Shown here: one piece after another, positions 54,717 to 64,000 of the stretch
How positions within the stretch are numbered: position 1 is the first letter of the stretch
Layout: the number at the start of each line of letters is the position of its first letter
Assembly: GCA_037953625.1 (NCBI GenBank)
Contig: CM075649.1
Span: forward strand, 124,555,290 to 124,619,289
Length of the DNA: 64,000 nt
Direction of reading: 5' to 3'
Origin: Crotalaria pallida
Taxonomy: Eukaryota > Streptophyta > Magnoliopsida > Fabales > Fabaceae
Position numbers and translations under genes: made by a program
The notes under the pieces: generated by a model
The model's database searches: none
Told to the model about the DNA's origin: nothing
Seen by the model: the letters and a program-made list of their open reading frames with translations, nothing else

Positions 54717-55447
54717 CTAATTGCTTTTTGGTTTTTGTGAGTGTTTAAGGAATTGGTATGATTTTGACTTATGAGATTGATTTGGTTTGAGGTTGATTTC
54801 TACCTTACATTTTTCAGGTGACTCTTAAATTTCTACCTACCCCGTTCGGGGTGGTTTTTAGTTTTTAGTTTTAAAATTTTAAAAAACCAAAACTAGTTTC
54901 CAGTTTTATAATGTCAATTTCAAATATTTTTGGTTTTCAGTTTTCAAAATTATTTCCAAACTTATAACTTTTATAGCCCTCCTACCATATAATGCACCAC
55001 CATAGACACCACCGTCTTGTATACTACCACCATTATTTAATAACATCTTCCATTTAATTGTTGTCATTATTTGTCGGAGGTGGTGGTTGTTGTTATAGCG
55101 GTTGCAATCTAAAGTGGTGGTTGTGGTGATGGTGGTGCTCTTTGTGGGATGGACCAGAGAGATAATGGTGATCTTTGACTCTTGATGGTAACAGTTGTAG
55201 TTTGAGCGATGATTGGTGGTAATTTTTGTGGTGTTAGTAGAGGGAGAGAATGTAGTAGTGGTGATGGTGATGAAATGTTATAGATAGGGTGGACATGGAG
55301 GTGATGGTTGATTTGAGGCTGAAATATGATGTTTTTGTACCTTATTTAACCTCTATTTACTTTGGTTTTGGTGTGTTCTTAAGCAAATTCGAGTTTTTTT
55401 GTTAGGATTTTTAGTTGTTAAGTGTTTAGGTAGGGTGTTGTTCGTTT
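54717..55447. other. Intergenic, GGT/TGG low-complexity, no gene seen
   Basis: Between 55,070 and 55,310 the sequence is dominated by GGTGGT/GTGGTG runs. Part of 55,310-55,447 could belong to the adjacent Athila-like LTR, whose start is uncertain. Confidence 0.5.
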
Positions 55448-56669
55448 TGATGTGTTTGTTAGTGTTTTAGGTGTTTTTATTGTCAAATTGGAGATGGGAA
55501 GAAGAAATTGGAGCTGGACTATGAGGAATTGAAGTTAAATCGAAGAAAAAGTGGAAATTTACACTTGCACGCCCAGGCGCAGGGTCAGCACGCCCAGGCT
55601 TGCAAGGGGTCAAAGCATCCAAGTTGGGGTCAAAAGTACAAAAATTGGTGCAGCAGTCCAGGTAGATTCGCGCCTAGGCGCGCGGAACCATGCGCCCAGG
55701 CGCGCGCATTACGAATCAAGAAGAACTGATGGATTTTAAGTTGCGCGCCCAGGCGTGCCAACGCCATACCCAGGCGCGCGTGACAGATCTGTTTTAGATT
55801 TATTTTTGTTTTATTGGATTTGTGATAAGATTGGTTGTTGGAGGGTTTTAAAATAGATTAGGATTGGTAATTAGGAGGATTCTGAACAATTGGGAACAGA
55901 GATTAGAGAGCTTTGGTGAAGAATTGAGATTGGAGACTCAAGTTCATTGGTAATTATGTCTACTTTTATCATGTTTATTGTTTCTCTCTTCTCTATCATG
56001 AACTAAACCCTTATTTGTGAACATGTGGATTTGTATGGAACCTATATAGTTTTTGTTTAATGAATTGATGTTTTTCCATTTAAGTATTGTGTTTTATTAT
56101 GTTTTTATTGATTATCATGAATTTGACGTCGTTTATGATTTGGTAATTCTAATTGAATAGGAATATTGAATTAGGATTTAGACCTTTAATCAAACAATTC
56201 AATTACATTAGGTATAGGAATATGTCTATGAATTGGATAACCTTCTAATAATTTTGATTGAACATTAATTGGTAAGATTAGCATTTAAAGCTCTGCTTAA
56301 GGAATTAAGGGAGATTAAATTACTAAGAAACAGGGTTGACCTAAGGAATTAGGCTGCTTTTACCTTTTCAAAATTGGTTCAATACTTAGGAAAATCATTG
56401 ATTCGTTAGCAATTATTATAGGAACCTACAATGAAACAAGTTCCCAAGTTTTCTCAAATTCTTTCACAACCACTTTTTATTTGTGTTTTTGTTTTTCAAT
56501 TTAATTTAGTTAAGAATTTTCCAATCAATTTAAATTTAATTTGAATTTCACGTAGTAATTACGACTTAGGTGAGAATTATTTTAATCGATTTTAGTCCTC
56601 GTTGGGAACGACAACCCACTTCCACTTTATTACTTGTCACGAACTGGTGCACTTGCCAGAACGTCAACA
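55448..56669 (+). repeat. 5' LTR of an Athila/Cyclops-like element
   Basis: The 3' end (...ACGTCAACA at 56,669) is set by the PBS six bases downstream. The start is placed at a TGATGTG (55,448) by length only and is uncertain. It contains a GC-rich cluster of AGGCGC motifs at 55,568-55,783, unlike the rest of this AT-rich LTR. Confidence 0.6.
55568..55783. repeat. GC-rich near-palindrome cluster in the Athila-like LTR
   Basis: Repeated GCCCAGGCGC/CGCCTAGGCG motifs, about six in 215 bp, include the perfect 14-bp palindrome CGCGCCTAGGCGCG at 55,669-55,682. Confidence 0.85.
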
Positions 56670-56675
56670 AGTTTT

Positions 56676-56692
56676 TGGCGCCGTTGCCGGGG
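56676..56692 (+). promoter_or_regulatory. PBS of the Athila-like element
   Basis: TGGCGCCGTTGCCGGGG is the PBS characteristic of plant Athila and related gypsy elements, usually matched to a tRNA-Asp. Confidence 0.88.
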
Positions 56693-56935
56693 ACTAAAAT
56701 TAGTGTAATTTTTCGGTACTTTTAGTAGTTACTTAGTGGAATTTTCTCTAGCTATTTATTCTTAATTGTTTCTATTTGCTTAACAGGTGCTTTTAACCCT
56801 CTTTGCCGAGATTGGTATCTGCACTTGCGTTCTGCAGGTGATTATAGCAGCCTTCAATTCGATCCTGAGATCGAGTTGACAGCGAAGAAGCTAAGGAAAC
56901 AAGCACAGCGAGAGAAAAGGGAACGAACAAGAGTA

Positions 56936-58908
56936 ATGGCTGAAGAGCGTGAGCGTGAACGCAGGCATGAGCGTTAGCAGGAACCTGACAGGCGTACATT
57001 GGCTGATTACGCCTTAGTCAACCCGACCTTAATTGGTACTAGCATAGTACCACCTGCTGTCACTGCTGCACATTTTGACATCAAGGGGGCATATCTGAAC
57101 ATGCTGCAACAAAATCAATTCAGTGGTGCCCCAGAAGAGGATCCAAGTGATCATATTGCTATGTTCTTGAGTTACCTGGACTTCTTCAAGATTCAAGGTG
57201 CAAGTGATGAGGCGATAAGGTTGAGGCTCTTTCCTCTCTCATTAAGGGGAAAGGCGCTTCAATGGCTCCGTGCACAACCACAGGGGAGCATCACTTCTTG
57301 GGAGAAATTGGCTAAGATTTTCGTGGACAAGTACTTCCCACCCTCCAGGCAAGCTTAGCTTAGGCAAGAAATTAACGCCTTCGCTCAGCAGGATGGCGAA
57401 TCTCTACATGAGGCGTGGGAAAGGTACAAGCAGATGTTGAAGAAGTGCCCCAATCACTCTATGCCTGAATGGATGCAAATGAGGACATTCTATGATGGAT
57501 TGACTCTAGCCAATCAGCATTTGGTCGACTGTGCATCACAAGGTTCATTAGAGAGCAGAACTGCTGCAGAGGCTAGGCAGTTGATTGAGAAGATGGCTCA
57601 TAACAGCAGTCGTGCCACTGTTAGGAAGCGTATCATGAAGAAGACTGATATGGAACCTGAGAATGTGCAAGCTCTGTTCGCCCAGAATAAGGAGATGCAG
57701 CAACAAATAGCTGCATTGACTCAGAAATTAAACCAGGTTCAGATGGGTTCTTCTGAGGTAGTGCTTTCTTGCGATTTCTGCAAGGGTAATCATCCAAATG
57801 GAGACTGTGCTTTGGAGTTTGGTACAAGTGAAGAGGCTAACTTCATAGGAGGAGGTCAGAGGAATAATCCATACTCTAACACTTATAATCCGGGATATAG
57901 AAATCATCCTGCTTTCTCCTGGCGCAGTCCAGCACTTCAGCCGCCGCAGCAATCACAACCTCCACAACAAGAACAGAAGATGGCACCATGGGAAGAAGCC
58001 CTTGAAAAGGTTACTAATACAATAAGTAACTTAGCAGAGGAGACCAGAGCTGGGTTGAAAAATCAAGGAGCCATTATTCGCAATTTGGAGATTCAAATGG
58101 GTCAGCTTTCCAAGAAAATGTCAGAGAGGCAATCCGGATCCTTTCCAGGTGATACAGTTCCTAATCCAAGGGAGCATTGCAAGGCCATTACTCTTCGAAG
58201 TGGCAAGTCTCTTGAGGAGCCACGGAAAAAGAGTGATGATGTGGTAATGGAGGCTGAAGAGGAGAAGGAACAGAAACCAGAGGAGCCTATTCCTGAAGTG
58301 CGGCAAAAGCAGAATTCAACTGCACCTCAGGAAAAGGAAAAAGAAAAACAGCCACAGATTTCTCTCAAGGTTCCGTTCCCTCAGAGATTGAAAAAGGAAG
58401 ACACTAAGAAGCAATTTTCCAAGTTCATGGAGGTGTTCAAAAGGCTCCAAATCAACATTCCCTTTGCGGAGGCCCTTGAGCAAATGCCCACGTATGCTAA
58501 GTTTATGAAGGAGCTTCTGAGTAACAAGAGGAAGATGCAGGATGATGAGACAGTGATGCTAACTGAAGAATGCAGTGCCCTATTGCAAAAGAAGCTCCCT
58601 CAGAAACTTAAGGATCCAGGGAGTTTCACAATCCCATGTAACATTGGTGGGCATAACATTGGGAAGGCTTTATGCGACCTGGGAGCTAGCATCAACCTAA
58701 TGCCTCTCTCTATCTTCAAGAAATTGGGCATTGGGGAGGTGAAACCAACATTGATGTGTCTCCAGCTGGCAGATCGCTCCATCAAAAGACCTTATGGGAA
58801 GGTGGAGGATGTTCTTGTTAAGGTTGACAAGTTCATCTTCCCAGCTGATTTTGTGATCCTGGACATGGAGGAGGATGCTGCTATTCCACTGCTTTTGGGG
58901 AGGCCTTT
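56936..58908 (+). pseudogene. Athila-like gag and protease
   Basis: An ATG at 56,936 starts a basic segment, then TAG at 56,975-56,977 breaks the frame. Gag resumes (LADYALVNPTLIG, FSGAPEEDPSDHIAMFL, RLRLFPLSLRGKALQWL), is broken again by TAG at 57,356-57,358, and continues from QEINAF onward. The C-terminal part has CDFCKGNHPNGDC, then CKAITLRSGKSL, the Athila gag-end signature. The protease follows with CDLGASINLMPLSIFKKLG and LLLGRPF. A one-base loss in a T run (58,906-58,910) shifts the frame at GRPF. Order and motifs fit the Athila clade, including pea Cyclops. Confidence 0.88.
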
Positions 58909-61128
58909 TTGGCCACTGGGCGAGCCCTTATTGATGTGCAACAGGGCGAGCTCAAATTGCGGGTTCATGAAGAAGAGGTATCCTTCAACGTGTATGAGTC
59001 CATGAGAAGGCCTGAGGAGGAGGAGCATTGTTTCATGGTGGATGTGATTGATGCCTTAGTCACATCCACTTTTGAGAAAACTTGCCATGGTGACACAATG
59101 GAAGCAGCATTGGTGCAAGGAGAGTGTGGAGAGCCAGAGATTGATAAAGTAGCATCTCAGCTGGATGCAATTTTAGAGTACAAGGGCACCGAAATCATGG
59201 ATTTGAGGAGACATGACAAGGAGGCTAGAGCAAAATCGGAGCTTAAAACACTCCCAGCCAATCTCAGGTATGCTTTTCTAGATGACTCTGATTACTATCC
59301 TGTCATAATTAATAATGCCTTAACTGAATTAGAAACTGAAAAATTAATGAGAGTTTTAAGGCAATATAAATCTGCGATAGGGTGGTGTGTAGATGACCTC
59401 ACAGGGATTCATCCCAGTTTTTGCATGCATAAGATTCTCTTAGAGGAGAATTTTAAGCCTGTAATTCAGCCTCCAAGGAGACTCAATCCTACTCTCCAGG
59501 ACGTAGTGAGAAAGGAGGTGGTGAAGCTTTTAGATGCAGGAATAATATATCCCATCTCTGATAGCACTTGGGTGATCCCAGTGCAAGTGGTCCCTAAGAA
59601 GGGTGGTTTGACTGTGATAAAAAATGATAAAAATGAACTCATCCCCACCCGCACTGTCTCAGGGTGGAGAGTTTGTATTGACTATAGGAGATTGAATAAT
59701 GCCACCCGAAAGGACCACTTCCCATTGCCATACATGGATCAGATGTTAGAAAGATTAGCTGGACATGCATATTATTGTTTTCTTGATGGATATTCTGGTT
59801 ATAATCAAATCTGTGTTGACCCTAATGATCAAGAAAAAACGGCATTCACATGCCCCTTTGGAGTTTTTGCATACCGGAGAATGCCTTTTGGACTTTGCAA
59901 TGCACCAGCTACTTTTCAAAGGTGCATTCTTGCAATATTCTCCGATATGATTGAAAACTTCATAGAGGTGTTTATGGATGATTTTTCGGTCTATGGGTCA
60001 TAATTTGATTCATGTTTGAGTAATTTGGGTAAAGTTTTGCAAAGATGCCAAGAAACCAATCTTGTCCTTAACTGGGAGAAATGCCAATTCATGGTTAAGG
60101 ATGGGATAGTTTTGGGGCATAAGATTTCTGAAAAAGGAATAGAGGTAGATAAAGCAAAAATTGATGTAATTGAAAATCTACCTCCTCCAACAAATGTAAA
60201 GGGGATTAGAAGTTTTCTGGGCCATGCCGGTTTCTACCGGAGATTTATAAAAGATTTTTCAAAAATAGCTAAGCCCCTTTGCAATTTGTTGGAGAAGGAT
60301 GTGGAGTTCAAGTTTGATGAGGAATGTATGAATGCTTTTGAAACTCTGAAAAGGAAACTAGTAACAACTCCTATAGTGGTCGCCCCCAATTGGGGAAAAC
60401 CTTTTGAACTGATGTGTGATGCCAGTGACCATGCTATAGGAGCTATTCTAGGACAAAGAGTGGATAAAATATTTCATACAATCTACTATGCTAGTCGTGT
60501 GCTGAATAGTGCTCAGGTGCACTACACGACTACTGAAAAAGAGCTCTTAGCAGTGGTGTTTGCTATGGATAAATTTAGGTCGTATCTCATAGGGTCTAAA
60601 GTAATTGTTTACACTGATCATGCTGCACTTAGGCACCTTTTGGCTAAGCAAGATGCTAAGCCAAGGCTGATAAGGTGGATCTTGCTTTTGCAAGAGTTCG
60701 ATTTGGAAATTAAGGATAAGAAGGGGGTTGAAAATGTAATAGCTGATCACTTATCTAGACTTTCCCTTGAAAATAGTGATAAAGATGACCAGGTTCCAAT
60801 AGATGATGCATTCCCTGATGAACAACTCTTAGCTGCATCTGCATTACCATGGTATGCTGATTTAGCAAACTATTTAGCAGCAGGGGTAATTCCCAAAGAT
60901 TTAACTTGGCAACAAAAGAAAAAGTTTTTACATGACGCCCAGTTTTATTTTTGGGATGAGCCCTTTCTGTTTAGAAGAAGTGCAGATGGAGTAATTAGGA
61001 GGTGTGTAGCTGAGGAAGAAATTCCTGACATTCTTTGGCATTGCCATAACTCCCATTATTCAGGTCACTATGGTCATGAAAAAACAGCATCCAAAGTTTT
61101 ACAATGTGGTTATTTTTGGCCAACTCTG
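58909..61128 (+). pseudogene. Athila-like RT, RNase H and start of integrase (truncated)
   Basis: After the frameshift, ATGRALIDVQQGELKLRV leads into RT: VIQPPRRLNP, WRVCIDYRRLNNATRKDHFP, FLDGYSGYNQI, and the FMDD catalytic box at 355-358 of the first ORF. TAA at 60,001-60,003 interrupts the frame directly after it. The same frame continues through the thumb (LGHKISEKGIEVDKAK), RNase H (LMCDASDHAIGAILGQ, TTTEKELLAVVFAMDKFR, VYTDHAAL, VIADHLSRL), and the first half of the integrase zinc module (CHNSHYSGHYGHEKT). Similarity ends abruptly at GYFWPTL (61,128); the integrase core and 3' LTR are absent. Confidence 0.9.
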
Positions 61129-61140
61129 TAAGTTCCATGG

Positions 61141-61888
61141 TGAATGTTTTGATAATGACAAAAGGTTACAAAGTGTTTTGAACAAGCTACAAAGATGTTG
61201 ATCAAGTTCAAGTTCAACAAGCAACAACAAACATCAAATGAAGAAGAGATAACGCAAGCTCATGAAGACTTAGTTTGAGTGTAATTGTAATTGTTTTATC
61301 TTTTGCCTCTCAAGCTTCTTAGGTCTTTTATTTGGGTAGTTTATTTAGAGGGTAGTGAATCTCTATCATAGTCATGATTAAATCATAATTTGAGTTTTCA
61401 CTTAACCTAAAATCAATAGGTGGCTTAAAGGTTTTAAAAGAAAGGTTTGTTTTTGAGAAAACAAGTTTTAAACAAGTATCAGACATGTTTAATCGATTAA
61501 GAACATATTTAATCGATTAGTACTCGATTAAGTAAAGATTTAATCGATAAGTACTGCTGAACTGGTTTTTTAAAATATGATTTTTACTTCTCAAAATCAG
61601 TTTTCAAGTGCTATAACTTTTGGGTATTCTATATAAACCTTTTCCTAATCTTTGTGATTAATGAGAACACTTTCATAATCAATTTTACAAGAATCAAGCC
61701 ATTCTATTCTCTCTCAATTTCAAAGATCAAAGCTTTCATATTTTCATATTCTTTGATCAAGAACCTTTGAATCTCTTATTGTGAATTGTCATAGCTATTG
61801 ATTGAGATTCATAGGAGTGTCATTGTGTTTTCTATTGTGTTGTAATCTTTGCAAGAAGGCAAGCCAACTACAACAAACAAGAAGACTT
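61141..61888 (+). repeat. SIRE/Maximus-like copia LTR fragment
   Basis: It starts TGAATGTTTTGATAATGACA where Athila similarity has just ended, a wording typical of legume SIRE/Maximus LTR starts. It carries three AATCGATTAA-type motifs at 61,490-61,550 and a TATATAAA box at 61,629-61,636. It is cut by the MITE at 61,889 and I do not see its 3' end. Family assignment is by resemblance. Confidence 0.5.
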
Positions 61889-62047
61889 GGGGCCTGTTTG
61901 ATTTCTGTTTTGAAAATTGTTTTTTTGTTCTTAAGAACTAAAAAACAAAAAAGCTTGTTTGGTGGGCTTGTTTTGGTTGAAGTTGTTCCCAAAACAATTT
62001 TTAATTTTTTGTTCTAAAAACAAAAAAAAAAAAAACAGAACAGGCCT
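61889..62047. mobile_element. Possible hAT-like MITE
   Basis: Left end GGGGCCTGTTTGATTTCTG is inversely matched by CAGAACAGGCCT at the right. The body is poly-A/T with internal inverted repeats. No clear 8-bp target duplication. Confidence 0.35.
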
Positions 62048-64000
62048 AATGTGTTTTTGTTTTGTTTTGGCCCTTGAATTTTGGGAACAATAAAAAACAC
62101 GGAGAACACCTGTTTTCATTAATGGCAATCCCGTAATTATTGACTATTTCTAAGAAACCCTAAAATCTTTCTATGTGTCTCTCTCTTCTCTCTGGTTCAT
62201 TCACTCTCACGAATACACGCACGATGCTGCTTCTTTTCTCTCTCACGATGCTGCGCTGCTTCTCTTCTCTCTCGTGATGCTAGTGGCGGCTACTCTTCTG
62301 CCTCACTAGATGCTTCTCTCTCACGAAGCTTTCTCTCGTGTTGCATCTATCTTTTGTTGATCCTCTCGCTGATCTGTTTCTTCTTCTTCGTCTTTGGAGG
62401 TATTTTACCATTTTTGCAATTTTTGATTCTGTGATTTTTCTACAAATATTGTTGCAACTTGTGAATTTGAATGTGTTGAATTGAACTTCATTTTTTGTAA
62501 TTTGTGTATTTTATGTGTTTATACCTTGGTTGTGAAAAACCTTTGATGGGTTTTATGTAATTTGTGGATTTGAGGTACTTGAACTTGTAGCTGGTACCTT
62601 TGATGTCTTGTTGTAATTCAGTGATATGTTTGAATGTGATTGGGTTTTATGGTCATTGCATCTGCAAGATCTTGGTTGCGGTCCACAATTTGAAACATTT
62701 CCATCCTGTAATTGGGTTGTGTTTAATGGTTTGGTGGGTTTTCTTTGTTGTTTTTGAAACATTTACATCTTGCAATAGGAATCGTTTCACGAATTTTTGT
62801 AGTTATTGATGTCGTTTTGCCTTCTATGATCCATGGTTTTTGTGTTTTTTGCTTCACTTTAAATATCAGAAACATCTACCAAGCTTGTCCAATTGATGAT
62901 AGCTTGAGAGTTCACTTAAAGGTGCCGCTATTTCCATTTACTAAAAAACCAACAGCCTTGGCAGTGTAACAGAAATCCATATACATTTTCTGGTTATTAA
63001 GAACAGCCTTCATATTGTTATTTTACTGCAATGTTTAAAATGTTCTTGTTTGGCTGTTAATTGTGGACATATCTAATTATTTTGGTGATTTGCTGTTTGA
63101 TTCCCTTCCTGGATGTTGTGAAATTTGATTGGATATGTGTACATGGTTTCTTTTTACTATCTCGACCTCCCCTCTAAATAAGTATTGCTATTCAATTTGC
63201 TAATTATTACCTATATATGTGTGTACATGGATTAAATGTGTAGGTGGACTGTATTTCTTTTTGTTTATACTGTTTTGATGTTTTAGGATCATTGTAACCT
63301 ATTTTTAGCTGAGTATTTCTTATACTCTTTCTCTTTTAATATATTTGTCTTATAAAAAAAATAGGGGATGTCATGGACAATCAATCCCTTTTTTATCTAT
63401 TAGCTTATAAAAATATCATGCTATGCAATGGGAAAGAGAATACAATGTGTGGTTTTAATATAATGCAGTAGCAGTATAATTGTTCAAATGATTACTGATG
63501 AGAGGGTATGCCTAGATACCTCTCAAATACGGACCTTGTACTCTTGTAGTTAAAACATATATGTACAAATAAATTAAAGATTTTTGTTTCAAGTACTTCA
63601 TCTTAAAATGAGCATCATGACCCCTATACACAAGTAGAAAACATTAAAACAAGGTGCTTGATAGCAAGCTCTATCTTTTAGTGTATGTATAGCGTATACT
63701 ACTAGTACTAGCTAGTACATAGAAAGAGGTTAACAAAAAACCACATATACTCTCGATACAAAAAATAAAAAAATAAATAGCCATGACCAGTTCCAAAAAA
63801 CCTATACTAGTGACCTTCTATTATTATTTCAGCATCAGCTCTAGATTTTTAATAGACATCAATTAGAATGATGGACCAGCCAAACAGCTGACACAAAGAT
63901 TGGAAGGCTTATTCATTTCAAAGCATATACATACAGGTGTTGCATGAGATCATATAATCCCACACAGGGGACACTCTAGAAGAAAAAAGGACCCTTTCTG
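62048..64000. other. Non-coding to window end; possible 5' UTR/promoter near 62,150-62,400
   Basis: A CT-rich stretch (62,180-62,400) ending in TTTGGAGGTATTTT looks like a plant 5' UTR exon followed by a GT intron donor, so a gene might start here. No coding exon follows within the window. The rest is AT-rich without recognisable features. Confidence 0.3.

Noticed and set aside
62745..62969. 74-codon plus-strand ORF near the window end
   Set aside because: No domain. It lies in AT-rich sequence downstream of a possible UTR, and frame and splice signals do not support an exon.

Overview
This window is plant nuclear DNA. Spliced genes with AT-rich introns, long AT-rich intergenic stretches, and several nested LTR retrotransposons, MULE-like elements and MITEs all point that way. 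The mix of Tat-, Tekay-, Athila/Cyclops- and SIRE-like elements, with repeated TAATCGATTA motifs in LTRs, suggests a dicot and most likely a papilionoid legume. That is inference, because nothing here identifies the species.

Layout. 1-24,294 is one Tat-clade Ty3/gypsy element on the minus strand, cut off at the window start. It carries gag, protease, RT, two RNase H domains and integrase, plus a spliced antisense plant-mobile-domain gene on the plus strand that converges on pol. Its 5' LTR is split by a 13.3-kb nested insertion (10,394-23,677). That insertion is a gag-only, Tekay-like LTR element in a three-LTR tandem arrangement (LTR-internal-LTR-internal'-LTR') flanked by one 5-bp target duplication. 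Its 3.2-kb LTRs contain arrays of short hairpins in which the loop is conserved and the stems differ with matching changes in both arms. This is the most unusual signal in the window.

24,295-40,345 is the gene-bearing part. It holds an mTERF 5' fragment, a LINE tail, one complete and apparently functional eight-exon gene for a GTE1/GTE6-type bromodomain-NET protein (29,043-35,171, minus), a MULE inside that gene's first intron, a truncated copia LTR and leader, another MULE, and an F-box pseudogene. 40,346-45,139 is a structurally complete but coding-dead Ty1/copia element (LTRs, PBS, PPT, 5-bp TSD) inserted next to the F-box remnant.

45,145-64,000 is intergenic and repeat-rich: a 3.4-kb solo LTR with a perfect TSD, a 1.36-kb long-TIR MULE containing a Stowaway-like MITE, a smaller MULE inside an older MITE, an orphan casein-kinase-like exon, a truncated Athila/Cyclops-type element (5' LTR through the start of integrase), a SIRE-like LTR fragment and a hAT-like MITE. 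The last 2 kb hold no gene I can support.

The only gene that looks intact is the GTE bromodomain gene. Every retroelement coding region has stop codons or frameshifts, and many of the stops are of the C-to-T (or G-to-A) type expected from decay of methylated cytosines.
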